Shown: piece by piece, positions 1 through 8,393 of the stretch
Layout of the letters: each line of letters starts with the position of its first letter
Numbering within the stretch: position 1 is the stretch's first letter
NCBI GenBank assembly: GCA_017625505.1
Contig: JAGAKV010000009.1
Span: 1-32,152, forward strand
Source: Clostridia bacterium
Lineage (GTDB): Bacteria > Bacillota > Clostridia > Christensenellales > UBA1242
Length of the DNA: 32,152 nt
Direction of reading: 5' to 3'
Program-made: the position numbers and the translations under genes
Notes under the pieces: model-generated
Database searches by the model: none
Seen by the model: only the letters and a program-made list of their open reading frames with translations
What the model was told of the DNA's origin: nothing

Positions 1-1
1 C

Positions 2-1264
2 GAAAAACCAACAATCATCATTTTTAAAACTACAATAGGGATTGGGACAGCCAAAGAAGGAACTTCTTCCGTGCATGGCGCGGTGCTGTCGCAGGAAGAG
101 CTTAAAAAGTTTAATGAGCAGCTGGAAGTTTTTGAAAACTTTTATGTGCCAAATGATGTAAGAGATTGGTGTATGTCAACTACTCGTCGAGGGAAGGATG
201 CGCATGAGCAGTGGAATCATGAGCTTGCAGTTTATGCAAACTCAAATCCAGAGCTTTACAGGCAATTTAGCACTTTTTTTGATAAAACAAAACTTGATAT
301 TGAAAAGTTGGCACGCAGTGCATATAAATGGGAAGGGTTAAGCGGCAGAGAACTAAATAACATTATTCTCAACGAGCTTAGCAAGAAACTCAATCAGCTT
401 GTAGGTGGAAATGGCGATGTAGAACATTCTACGCGTTGCAAGCTGGAAAATGCAGGCTATTTTTCTGCGGGAAATAAGAGAGGACGAAACATCCATTTTG
501 GCGTAAGAGAGCATGCAATGGCTGGGATTTGCAATGGAATAGCCCTTTATGAAGATTTTTGTCCATACGCAGCAACAGCCCTTACCTTTTCATCTTATAT
601 GCTGCCTGCAATCAAAATGGCCGCGATGATGAAGCTTAAAGTGCTTTATCTTCTAACTCATGATAGTATTCATATTGGGCAGGACGGGGCGTCACATCAG
701 CCAATAGAACAACTTGCAAATTTGCGTTCTATTATTGGATTAAATGTCTTTAGACCATGTGACGGACGAGAACTTCTTGCTGCTTATCAGGCTTATTTTG
801 AAGAGCAAGCGCCAACTGCAATTCTTCTTTCAAAACAGCCTATGCCTGAGGTGAATGGGAAATTTGGCGATGCGCTTATGGGGGGCTATGTTATATCGCC
901 GGCCGAGGACGAAGTGGAAGTTGTGCTTTATGCATCAGGAAGTGAGGTGTCGCTTGCAATTAGCGTTGCAGCGCATCTTAAAAAGAAGGGGCATGATGCT
1001 TCTGTTGTGTCTATGCCATGTCTTGAAATTTTTGAACAGCAAACAGCCACTTACAAAGACAAAGTGTTGCAAAAAAAGGCGAAGCTTCGCGTTGCTATCG
1101 AGGCATCAAATGATGCTATTTGGTATAAATACGTAGGAGACAACGGCATGGTTGTTGGCGTAAAGGGATATCAAGGAAGCGGCGACGGCGCTGAGGTATA
1201 TAAAGCGGCGGGATTTGACGATAAAGAAATTGCTCGCGCAATATTAAAAAAGCTTGTTAAATAG
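2..1264 (+). CDS. tkt: Transketolase, C-terminal part (5' end outside window)
   Basis: Transketolase moves two-carbon ketol units between sugar phosphates in the non-oxidative pentose phosphate pathway, using thiamine diphosphate (TPP). The open frame runs in from the window edge: the residues before the first GTG at 71 continue the family's motif (KTTIGIGTAKEG then SSVHGAVL), so the GTG is an internal Val and not a start. Visible motifs are FGVREHAM, with the Glu that activates TPP, and THDSIHIGQDGASHQPIEQL, which is typical of the pyrimidine-binding domain. The C-terminal regulatory-type domain follows (GSEVSLAI, then VEASNDAIWYKYVG-like sequence near the end). About 420 of roughly 660 expected residues are present. 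The gene ends with TAG and no clear terminator hairpin follows. The assignment is confident; only the N-terminal domain is unseen. Confidence 0.95.
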   Translation, partial: EKPTIIIFKTTIGIGTAKEGTSSVHGAVLSQEELKKFNEQLEVFENFYVPNDVRDWCMSTTRRGKDAHEQWNHELAVYANSNPELYRQFSTFFDKTKLDIEKLARSAYKWEGLSGRELNNIILNELSKKLNQLVGGNGDVEHSTRCKLENAGYFSAGNKRGRNIHFGVREHAMAGICNGIALYEDFCPYAATALTFSSYMLPAIKMAAMMKLKVLYLLTHDSIHIGQDGASHQPIEQLANLRSIIGLNVFRPCDGRELLAAYQAYFEEQAPTAILLSKQPMPEVNGKFGDALMGGYVISPAEDEVEVVLYASGSEVSLAISVAAHLKKKGHDASVVSMPCLEIFEQQTATYKDKVLQKKAKLRVAIEASNDAIWYKYVGDNGMVVGVKGYQGSGDGAEVYKAAGFDDKEIARAILKKLVK

Positions 1265-1345
1265 ACAAATTTTGACAGCATTTGATAAATATCTAAAAGC
1301 ATTAAAAAACATCTCATAGTATAATATATACAAGAGGTGTTTTTT

Positions 1346-2275
1346 ATGTTGGTGAAGAAAAATGTAGTTTTGCAGGGCACAAACGACAAAAACAAGAAGG
1401 CGATTTTGTCGCTTGAATGTGACGGGTATGAGACAACAGGCAGTGTAAGGTTATATGGGTTTACAAGTGAGCCTCTTGGAATTATCAGCTTGGGTATTTT
1501 TGCGGATGGTAAGGTGGAGAAAGCGGGGCTGACACGGGTGGAAAATATGCTTTATAAATTCGCCTGTAATATTAAATCATTGCCAGAAGATTTCTCTTGC
1601 GCCGTAGTCAACTTTTCTCAGGGAGAACTTGTTCCTGTTTTATTTGGCAACAGTCAGGGGTCTGGTCGCAAAGAGGAAGTTTTTGACAGTGTAGTACTCG
1701 CGCTGAATGAGACAAAATCGGTCAAGGATGTTGAAAAAATTTTAGATGAGCACAACATCGAATATGACGACAATCTCAAAGAAGAAATTGAGCATGAAAT
1801 AGATAAATGCACCGGCAAGTGTGAAGAGTGCGTGTATAAAAAATATTATTTTGAAAATGTGAAAAATCAGGCAGTTGAGGACGAAGAAACTTCTGAAAAA
1901 TTGGAGGATACTGCTGAGGGCAAACAAGAGAAGATAAACGCATTTTATAGCGAAATAAAAAAACAGATTGATGACCTTTTTGACAACAATCCTGAAGAAG
2001 AGTATTTGGCAAGCATGCTTCCAAATTCAAAATGGGTCAAGGTGAAGGTGGATGAATTTGGTAATTATTATGTTATTGGACTTATTTATGAGCAGGAAAG
2101 TCTAAAATACATTTGCTATGGCGTGCCAGGTGTCTTTCAAGAAATTCCGCCGCGTCAGCTTTCAGGCTTTCCTGTGTGGTTTCCACTTGACGAACATAAT
2201 CCGCAAAGTTTTGGGTATTGGCTTTCCTATCAGGATGCCGACAGCGGTGAAAGTGTAAAGGCGGTCCTCATATGA
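1346..2275 (+). CDS. Conserved protein of unknown function, 309 aa
   Basis: I do not recognise a named family. The ATG at 1346 was chosen because AAGAGGTG at 1332-1339 is its Shine-Dalgarno; the upstream GTG at 1337 lies inside that site. The N-terminal ~130 residues look like a small mixed alpha/beta domain (KKAILSLECDGYETTGSVRL). A charged middle segment carries a three-cysteine motif, CTGKCEEC, followed by VYKKYYF, which could bind metal. The last ~100 residues form a second domain rich in aromatic residues (KWVKVKVDEFGNYYVIGLIY, then YGVPGVFQEIPPRQL). No signal peptide or membrane segment is visible. A TATAAT at 1320-1325 lies just upstream but lacks a good -35. The TGA stop overlaps the ATG of the next small gene (ATGA), so the two are probably translationally coupled. 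It could be a lineage-specific clostridial protein; function unknown. Confidence 0.8.
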   Translation: MLVKKNVVLQGTNDKNKKAILSLECDGYETTGSVRLYGFTSEPLGIISLGIFADGKVEKAGLTRVENMLYKFACNIKSLPEDFSCAVVNFSQGELVPVLFGNSQGSGRKEEVFDSVVLALNETKSVKDVEKILDEHNIEYDDNLKEEIEHEIDKCTGKCEECVYKKYYFENVKNQAVEDEETSEKLEDTAEGKQEKINAFYSEIKKQIDDLFDNNPEEEYLASMLPNSKWVKVKVDEFGNYYVIGLIYEQESLKYICYGVPGVFQEIPPRQLSGFPVWFPLDEHNPQSFGYWLSYQDADSGESVKAVLI

Positions 2276-2400
2276 GATATCTGTTATTGTTTATATTCTT
2301 GGCGCTTGCAATAATTCCTTTTGCAATAGGATTTATAGTATTTATAAGATATCTAAAGGGGAGAAAACTCAAGCAGCATATCGAAATTGATGAGAAATAA
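2272..2400 (+). CDS. Small single-span membrane peptide, 42 aa
   Basis: A 42-codon frame starts with ATG inside the TGA stop of the preceding gene (ATGA overlap at 2272-2275) and ends in TAA at 2398-2400, immediately before the terminator. The peptide begins MRYLLLFIFLALAIIPFAIG and then IVFIRYLKGRKLKQH: one hydrophobic helix of about 22 residues followed by a basic, presumably cytoplasmic tail. The exact overlap, the fit between stop codon and terminator, and the membrane-protein composition support a real gene. No function can be assigned. It may anchor or partner the soluble protein encoded upstream, but that is inference from coupling only. Confidence 0.65.
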   Translation: MRYLLLFIFLALAIIPFAIGFIVFIRYLKGRKLKQHIEIDEK

Positions 2401-2435
2401 AAAATCGGCAAATTAATTGCCGATTTTATTTTTTA
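2401..2435. terminator. Bidirectional intrinsic terminator between convergent genes
   Basis: An 11-bp perfect stem (AAAATCGGCAA, loop ATTAA, TTGCCGATTTT) at 2401-2427 is followed by a T-rich tract on the plus strand and by a matching T-rich tract on the minus strand (TTTTTTATTT). It can stop the 42-aa gene transcript from the left and nifJ from the right. The nifJ stop codon TAA (2415-2413) lies in the loop, so the last codons of nifJ form one arm of the hairpin. Confidence 0.9.
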
Positions 2436-5400
2436 ATACCTCAAAATCTTCTTTTGCCTGTGCTTTTTGCTTGGCTAGAAGAATCTCTTTGCCGTTTTCA
2501 ATGGTGAGAGTAAATCTGCGCTGCGTTTTTAAAAATTTATCGTATGTTTCTTCATTAAATCCGCTGCTTAATTGAAGTTGTTGCGTTTGTGGATGATAGC
2601 TGTATATTGGCCAAAAGCCACTTTCAACTGCTTGACGCGAGTGAGACATCATATCAGAGAGTTCAAATCCTTGATTGATGCAAGGGGCATAGGCAATTAC
2701 AATGCTGACGCCTTCATATTCCTGCGCTTCTTTAAGCGTTTTGATTGCGTGATTGATGTTTCCTCCGAGAGCAATTTGTCCAACAAATACGTCTTTATAT
2801 GTCAAAGCGATTTGTCCGAGATTTTTCTTTCTGGCCACTTTACCGCCATCGGCAAGCTTGACAGTTGCGCCTGTTGGGGTGGCTTTGCTTGATTGTCCTC
2901 CAGTGTTTGAATAGCTTTGATTGTCAAGCACAAGAATATTGACGTTTTCGCCGCTTGCAAGGATGTGGTCAAGTCCGCCGAACCCTATATCATCTGCCCA
3001 ACCGTCGCCGCCTACAATCCAAACCTTTTTGTCTGCGTTTTTAGTATACATGTTGGCAAGTTTGATTCCAAGGCCAAATTCGGCATTGTCTTCAAATAGG
3101 CTGTTTGCCCAGAAAATTCCACCATTTTCATCTTTTCCGTATGGACATGATCCGTATGTGCCGCTGTAAATAGAAGAACAGCCTGTTGCGTTTGCAATCA
3201 TCAAATTGCTTCCATTCAGCATGGTGAGTATTTTTAAATAAGGAGTTTCTCCGCAGCCCGCACAGGCTCCAGGAAATTCAAACAGACTCTTTTCAAATTG
3301 CAATCCTTTTGCCGTGGCAAGTGAGAAAAGGTTTTGTTTTGTTCTCTCATAATTGCAATATTTAGCGTACTCTGCCTTTTTCTCGTCAATAAGTTTCTCT
3401 GCGCCATACATTTCAAGCGCTTTCTTGATTGCAGGGCAAGTTTTTGCACAAACGCCGCAGCCTGTGCAGTCCTCTGGAGAAAGAAGAATTTTGTAAAGTT
3501 TATCTTTAAGTGCAAGTGCAGGGGCAAAAGACTGATCACCAGCATTCTTTTCAACTAGAAGTGCAGACAATGCAGAGTGAGGGCAGGCAAGGACGCAGTT
3601 GCCGCATTGAATACAATTTTCTTTAATCCAGTTTGGAAGACGTGATGCAATATTTCTTTTTTCAAAGGCGGTTGTTGCTAAAGGTGTGCTTCCGTCTGCA
3701 GAGAATTTTGAAACAGGAATATTGTTTCCTTCTAGGCTTGCAATAGGCTTCATGATTTCGTTGTAAAATTTATCATCGACTTGCTTTTGCTGTGGTATGT
3801 CAGCGCCACGCAGAGAAGAAATGTTCACTTCATGAATTTCACTTAGTGCGGCTTTCATTGCGTTAATATTTTTGTCGACCACTGCTTGCCCTTTGATTTT
3901 AAACATCTTTTCAATACTTGCTGTCATCGTTTTTTCAATATTTTTCTCAGGCAACAGCTTTCCTGCTTTAAACAATGCAGCCTGCATAATTATGTTTATT
4001 TTACTGCCAAGCCCAAATTCTCTTGCAAGTTTTTGCGCGTCAACAATAAAAAGATGAGAATTTGTTGCCTGCAGCTTGCTTACAAAGCTTTTAGGAAGCA
4101 CTTTATCGAGTTCGCTATCATTGAAAATTGTGTTTAAGACAACGATTCCATTGTTTTTAAGACCTGCGAGGCAATCATATTTATTTACAAACGAGAAATT
4201 GTTGATTGAAATTAAATTTGCGCGTTGAAGCAAATATTCGCTGCCTATTTTTTGTTCTGCGATTCTTAAGTGAGAAATTGTGAGGCTCCCGGATTTTTTC
4301 GAGTCATACTCGAAGTATCCCTGTACATTTTGATTTGTATTTTCACCTAATATTTTTATTGTTGACTTACTTGCAGAAACAGACCCGTCAGAGCCAAGTC
4401 CAAAAATCTTAATTTCAAATGCAGGGACATTATTTTTGTATTCTACGTCATCAAGAGACGAACGAGAAACGTCATCGATGATGCCAACGGTAAATTCTGC
4501 TTTTGGGGTGCTTCTTAGCATGTTTTGATATACTGCATGGATGTGATTAGGTGTAAAATCTTTGCCGCCTAAACCATAAATACCACTTAGTAGTGAAATG
4601 TTTGCGCGTTGCTTGTTGATTGCGGCTGAAACGTCAAGAAATAGCGGAGGGTTTGCGCCTTGCTCTATGCAGCGGTCAAGGACTGTGATTGTCTTTGCGC
4701 TTTTTGGGAGCGCTGCAAAAAACTTGTCGGCAGCAAACGGCCTATAAACTCGCACTTTGATAAGTCCGATTTTTGATTGTGGGTTTTCGCTAATGTACTG
4801 CTCAATGCTTTCGCAGCAAGACCCCATTGCAATAACGACGTTTTCAGCCTTTTTGTGCCCAATATATTCAAAACTATGATAATCAGTGCCCGCAACAGCA
4901 TTGATTTTTTCAAGAGCCTTTTCAATCTCATCAGACATATTTTGATAGTGCAGGATGTTTCTTACTCTATTTTGGAAGAATACGTCAGGATTTTGTGCTG
5001 TACCAAATTGTAAATCTGCAGCCTCTTTATTATATTTAGTCAAAACATCTTCAAACATCTGTCTAAGTTCGTGATCTTCAAAAGTTGAAATTTTCTGTAT
5101 TTCATGGCTTGTTCTAAACCCGTCAAAAAAGTGTAGCACAGGTGCGTGTGCAGACAGAGCAGCAAGATGTGCTGCTGCGGCCATATGGTGTGCTTCTTGT
5201 ACCGAACTTGAGCCAATCATTGCAAACCCTGTTTGGCGTGATGCCATGATGTCGCTATGGTCACAAAAAATAGACAGAGCATGCGAGGCAATGGCACGTG
5301 AGGCAACGTGAATTACGCCGGGCAGGCATTCGCCCACCATTTTATACATGTTTGGAATCATCAGCAATAACCCCTGACTTGATGTGAATGTGCTAGAAAG

Positions 5401-5631
5401 ACTATGCCCGGCAAGTGCACCGTGCATAAGGCCAGCTACGCCGCCCTCAGACTGCATTTCAATCATCTTTACATTTTCGCCCAAAAGGTTTGTTTGTCCT
5501 TTGGCGTTTTGAGAGGAACAATATTCTGCCATAGGGCTGGAAGGGGTGATTGGATAAACAGGAATCACCTGTGAAAGCTTATAAGCAACCTTGGCTGCAG
5601 CGCTGCAGCCGTCTAAAATTTCTTTTTTCAT
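2413..5631 (-). CDS. nifJ: Pyruvate:ferredoxin (flavodoxin) oxidoreductase
   Basis: A single-chain PFOR of 1072 aa that oxidatively decarboxylates pyruvate to acetyl-CoA and CO2, passing electrons to ferredoxin or flavodoxin in the cytoplasm of an anaerobe. Domain I opens with VIPVYPITPSSPMAEY and later SSQGLLLMIPNMYK. Domain II (C-terminal transketolase-like) spans about residues 240-390, followed by the gamma domain. Two 4Fe-4S motifs (CIQCGNCVLACP and CTGCGVCAKTCP) are in the ferredoxin domain. The TPP domain has GACAGCGETPY, ATGCSSI and, near the C-terminus, APCINQG, which supply the cysteines of the proximal cluster. GGDGWADDIGFGG and NQSYSNTGGQSSKATPTG bind TPP-Mg. At 1072 aa it is about 100 shorter than typical (about 1170-1200), but no domain is missing. 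The start is supported by GGAG just upstream. It is transcribed alone from the promoter at 5676-5648. Confidence 0.97.
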   Translation of the reverse strand: MKKEILDGCSAAAKVAYKLSQVIPVYPITPSSPMAEYCSSQNAKGQTNLLGENVKMIEMQSEGGVAGLMHGALAGHSLSSTFTSSQGLLLMIPNMYKMVGECLPGVIHVASRAIASHALSIFCDHSDIMASRQTGFAMIGSSSVQEAHHMAAAAHLAALSAHAPVLHFFDGFRTSHEIQKISTFEDHELRQMFEDVLTKYNKEAADLQFGTAQNPDVFFQNRVRNILHYQNMSDEIEKALEKINAVAGTDYHSFEYIGHKKAENVVIAMGSCCESIEQYISENPQSKIGLIKVRVYRPFAADKFFAALPKSAKTITVLDRCIEQGANPPLFLDVSAAINKQRANISLLSGIYGLGGKDFTPNHIHAVYQNMLRSTPKAEFTVGIIDDVSRSSLDDVEYKNNVPAFEIKIFGLGSDGSVSASKSTIKILGENTNQNVQGYFEYDSKKSGSLTISHLRIAEQKIGSEYLLQRANLISINNFSFVNKYDCLAGLKNNGIVVLNTIFNDSELDKVLPKSFVSKLQATNSHLFIVDAQKLAREFGLGSKINIIMQAALFKAGKLLPEKNIEKTMTASIEKMFKIKGQAVVDKNINAMKAALSEIHEVNISSLRGADIPQQKQVDDKFYNEIMKPIASLEGNNIPVSKFSADGSTPLATTAFEKRNIASRLPNWIKENCIQCGNCVLACPHSALSALLVEKNAGDQSFAPALALKDKLYKILLSPEDCTGCGVCAKTCPAIKKALEMYGAEKLIDEKKAEYAKYCNYERTKQNLFSLATAKGLQFEKSLFEFPGACAGCGETPYLKILTMLNGSNLMIANATGCSSIYSGTYGSCPYGKDENGGIFWANSLFEDNAEFGLGIKLANMYTKNADKKVWIVGGDGWADDIGFGGLDHILASGENVNILVLDNQSYSNTGGQSSKATPTGATVKLADGGKVARKKNLGQIALTYKDVFVGQIALGGNINHAIKTLKEAQEYEGVSIVIAYAPCINQGFELSDMMSHSRQAVESGFWPIYSYHPQTQQLQLSSGFNEETYDKFLKTQRRFTLTIENGKEILLAKQKAQAKEDFEVLKNKIGN

Positions 5632-5647
5632 AAAAACTCCTATCTAA

Positions 5648-5676
5648 AGTATATTATTTTTAAAAAAAATAGTCAA
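5648..5676 (-). promoter_or_regulatory. nifJ promoter
   Basis: On the minus strand, TTGACT (5676-5671), a 17-base spacer and TATACT (5653-5648). The expected transcription start near 5641 leaves a leader of only about 10 bases, consisting essentially of the GGAG ribosome binding site. It is divergent from the truA promoter. Confidence 0.75.
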
Positions 5677-5701
5677 ACATTTAAAAAGCAAAAAAATTCA
5701 A

Positions 5702-5730
5702 TTTACATTTTTGTCAAAGTAATGTATAAT
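5702..5730 (+). promoter_or_regulatory. truA promoter (predicts a leaderless transcript)
   Basis: TTTACA (5702-5707), a 17-base spacer and consensus TATAAT (5725-5730). The truA ATG at 5737 begins 7 bases after the -10 element, which is where transcription is expected to start, and no Shine-Dalgarno precedes it. Confidence 0.75.
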
Positions 5731-5736
5731 AAAAGC

Positions 5737-6477
5737 ATGAAAAGAGTACTACTTACAATCGCTTATGATGGAAGCGGCTATAGTGGCTGGCAAAAACAGC
5801 CAACACAAAGGACGATTCAAGGAGAAATAGAATCTGCTTTTTTTAATGCCACTGGTCAAAGAATTGAACTGTTTGGCAGTGGGCGAACTGACGCGGGAGT
5901 GCATGCCTATCGTCAAACAGCGCATTTTGATTTAGATTTGCCAATTCCAATCGAAAAACTTCCAGAGATCATCAACAACAGGCTACCTCAGGATATTGCA
6001 ATTACGCAGGCCAGAGAGGTGGCGGAAGATTTTCATGCGAGGTTTTCGATTAAAAAGAAGCAATATCTATATAAAATTTACAATGGTGAAGAGAAACAAC
6101 CTTTCCTTGCCAATTATTATGGCTTTGTGAAGAAAACGCTTGACATCAACAAAATGCAAGAATGTGCAAATGTGCTTATCGGTACACATGATTTTCATGG
6201 GTACTGTTCAGCCAACACAAGTGCAGTTGATTTTGTGCGTACAATATTTGATATTCAAGTAAAGCGTCACAGTGACAACGAAATCTATGTCACTGTAAGT
6301 GGCAGCGGCTTTTTATACAACATGGTCAGAATTATAGTAGGCACGCTTGTTGATTACAGCTTAGGCAAAATTTCACTCGAAATGGTAAAAGAAGCGCTCA
6401 TTCAAGGAAATAGGGAGTGTGCTGGTCAGACCATGCCGCCGAATGGACTTTATTTAAATGAGACTATTTACAGCTAA
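5737..6477 (+). CDS. truA: tRNA pseudouridine(38-40) synthase TruA
   Basis: TruA isomerises uridines 38-40 in the anticodon arm of many tRNAs. The 246-aa protein has the family length. The start of the fold is LLTIAYDGSGYSGWQKQP, and the catalytic aspartate is Asp52 in GSGRTDAGVHA. The second half carries KKKQYLYKIYNG, DFHGYCSAN and SGSGFLYNMVRIIVGTL, the conserved C-terminal motif. An in-frame ATG at 5722 is rejected as the start because it overlaps the -10 box of the promoter; translation from 5737 matches the family N-terminus (MKR-LLTIAYDG). No ribosome binding site is seen, consistent with a leaderless message. alaS follows after 66 bases with its own promoter and no terminator between them. 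Confidence 0.96.
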   Translation: MKRVLLTIAYDGSGYSGWQKQPTQRTIQGEIESAFFNATGQRIELFGSGRTDAGVHAYRQTAHFDLDLPIPIEKLPEIINNRLPQDIAITQAREVAEDFHARFSIKKKQYLYKIYNGEEKQPFLANYYGFVKKTLDINKMQECANVLIGTHDFHGYCSANTSAVDFVRTIFDIQVKRHSDNEIYVTVSGSGFLYNMVRIIVGTLVDYSLGKISLEMVKEALIQGNRECAGQTMPPNGLYLNETIYS

Positions 6478-6481
6478 ACAA

Positions 6482-6510
6482 TTGCTTTTTAAATGAGATT
6501 GTGCTACAAT
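6482..6510 (+). promoter_or_regulatory. alaS promoter
   Basis: TTGCTT (6482-6487), a 17-base spacer and TACAAT (6505-6510), starting only a few bases after the truA stop. Its predicted start near 6517 gives a leader of about 27 bases containing CGGAGAT before the ATG at 6544. Confidence 0.65.
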
Positions 6511-6543
6511 AGCAACATATTTTTAGGAAAAACGGAGATATTT

Positions 6544-8337
6544 ATGAAAGTGACAAGTAAACAATTAAGAAAAATGTGGTTGGATTTTTATAAAGAAAGA
6601 GGGCACGTTGATATTGGTGCCGTTTCTCTTATAGGAGACGGAACGACAGGTGTTATGTTCAACGTTGCAGGAATGCAACCGCTTATGCCATATCTGTTAG
6701 GTGAAAAACACCCAAAAGGGACACGTCTTTGCAATGTTCAAGGCTGCGTGAGAACGGTGGATATTGAGGAAGTTGGCGACGAAAGCCATTTTACATTTTT
6801 TGAAATGCTCGGCAATTGGAGCCTTGGGGACTATTTCAAAAAAGAAAAGACAAAGTGGTCTTTTGATTTTCTCACAAAAGAACTTGGCTTTGACAAGGAT
6901 AAGCTTTGCTCAACTGTTTTTGCTGGCAATGAAAACGTTGCAAGAGATGACGAGATTGTGGGATACCTCATCGATGCAGGTGTCAAAAAAGAAAACATTT
7001 TTTACTTAAAAGAAAATTGGTGGAATCTTCCAGGAACAGTTAATACTCCTTGCGGGCCAGATAACGAATGGTTCTATCCAAGGCATGATCGTCCTTGCTC
7101 TGACCATTGCGACGCAACATGCGAATGTGGAAGATGGGTTGAAGTTGGAAATGACGTATACATGCAATACATGGTTAAAGAAGACGGATCTGTCGAGCCT
7201 TTAAAGAATAAAAATATTGACACTGGTTTTGGTTTTGAAAGACTTTTAATGTATATCAATGGCCTTACAGATGGATATAAAACAGACCTCTTTGAAGGGG
7301 TAATTAAATTCCTTGAACAACAAACAGGAAAAATTTATGGAGAATCAGCCGAAGAAACAAAGGCAATGAGAATTATTGCCGATCATATCCGTACGGCAGT
7401 TATGCTTATTGGCGACGCAAACGGGATTTTGCCAAGCAATGTTGGTGCGGGATACATCCTTCGTAGACTTATTCGTCGCGCTCTTCGCTACGCGAAATTT
7501 TTGGGACTGACAAAAGAGCAGCTTACCGATGTTGCCAAGATTTACATAAACGATGTTTACAACGAATCATATCCATTATTGCCTGAAAAACAAGAATATA
7601 TTTGTGAAGAGCTGTTAAAAGAGGCAACTAAATTTGATCGTACGCTTGAACAAGGTACGCGAGAATTTACAAAACTGATCACAAATCTTGCTAAATTTGC
7701 CCCTGAAGTGAAGAGAATAAGCGGAGAGAAAGCCTTTAGACTTTTTGATACATTTGGCTTCCCATTAGAACTTACTGAGGAAATGGCAGCAGAGCAAGGG
7801 TACACAATTGACAAGGAAGGATTTAAAAAGGCGTTTGAAGAGCATCAAGCAAAATCAAAAGGTGTTGCCAAGGGTGAGTTTAAAAGTGGCCTTCAAGATG
7901 ATGGGGTTGTTACTACAAAATATCATACAGCAACGCACCTTCTCAATGCAGCTCTTAAGAGAGTTTTGGGGCCTCAGTGTCATCAAATGGGCTCAAATAT
8001 TACAGCCGAAAGACTGCGCTTTGACTTCCCATGCGATCATAAAATGACAGCAGAAGAGCTTGCTCAAACTGAAAAACTTGTTAATGACTGGATTGAGCAG
8101 GGATTAACAGTAACTAAAGAGGAAATGGCAAAAAGAAAGGCAGTTGAGATAGGTGCAGAAGCTCAGTTTATTGAGAGATATCCTGACGTGGTAAGTGTTT
8201 ACACAATCGGGGATGTTTCCAAAGAGATTTGTACAGGGCCTCACGTTGAAAATACAAAAGAACTTCATCATTTCCATATCGCTAAAGAAGAGGCATCTTC
8301 AAGCGGTGTAAGAAGAATTAAAGCAATTTTGGATTAA
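6544..8337 (+). CDS. alaS: Alanyl-tRNA synthetase, short form lacking the C-terminal domains
   Basis: AlaRS attaches alanine to tRNA-Ala and edits mischarged Ser or Gly. The class II core is at residues ~1-250 (FEMLGNWSLGDYFKKE as motif 2 region; NIDTGFGFERLL as motif 3), followed by the tRNA-recognition helices (ILRRLIRRALRYAKF). The editing domain has all four zinc ligands: His461 and His465 (HTATH) and Cys563 and His567 (CTGPH). The protein stops at 597 aa, right after the editing domain (SSSGVRRIKAI). The DHHA1/C-Ala region that brings usual bacterial AlaRS to about 870 aa is absent, and no remnant of it is visible before the next promoter. The N-terminal region (GMQPLMPYLLGEKHPKGT and the Cys-rich CDATCECGRW) resembles the short AlaRS I recall from Patescibacteria more than Bacillus AlaRS. 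The start at 6544 follows GGAG; the longer frame from 6493 overlaps the promoter. Confidence 0.92.
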   Translation: MKVTSKQLRKMWLDFYKERGHVDIGAVSLIGDGTTGVMFNVAGMQPLMPYLLGEKHPKGTRLCNVQGCVRTVDIEEVGDESHFTFFEMLGNWSLGDYFKKEKTKWSFDFLTKELGFDKDKLCSTVFAGNENVARDDEIVGYLIDAGVKKENIFYLKENWWNLPGTVNTPCGPDNEWFYPRHDRPCSDHCDATCECGRWVEVGNDVYMQYMVKEDGSVEPLKNKNIDTGFGFERLLMYINGLTDGYKTDLFEGVIKFLEQQTGKIYGESAEETKAMRIIADHIRTAVMLIGDANGILPSNVGAGYILRRLIRRALRYAKFLGLTKEQLTDVAKIYINDVYNESYPLLPEKQEYICEELLKEATKFDRTLEQGTREFTKLITNLAKFAPEVKRISGEKAFRLFDTFGFPLELTEEMAAEQGYTIDKEGFKKAFEEHQAKSKGVAKGEFKSGLQDDGVVTTKYHTATHLLNAALKRVLGPQCHQMGSNITAERLRFDFPCDHKMTAEELAQTEKLVNDWIEQGLTVTKEEMAKRKAVEIGAEAQFIERYPDVVSVYTIGDVSKEICTGPHVENTKELHHFHIAKEEASSSGVRRIKAILD

Positions 8338-8341
8338 AATA

Positions 8342-8370
8342 TTGAAAAATGTCCGGCATTGTGATATAAT
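8342..8370 (+). promoter_or_regulatory. Promoter of the DUF4097-like gene
   Basis: TTGAAA (8342-8347), a 17-base spacer and TATAAT (8365-8370). A strong AAGGAG at 8383-8388 precedes the ATG at 8394. Confidence 0.75.
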
Positions 8371-8393
8371 GACATAAAAAAGAAGGAGATACA

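Noticed and set aside
3234..3558. Opposite and shifted frames inside nifJ of about 100 aa
   Set aside because: They overlap the highly conserved ferredoxin domain and have no ribosome binding sites.
6493..6543. A longer N-terminus for alaS starting at 6493
   Set aside because: That segment overlaps the promoter and leader; the ATG at 6544 has a good ribosome binding site and fits the family N-terminus.
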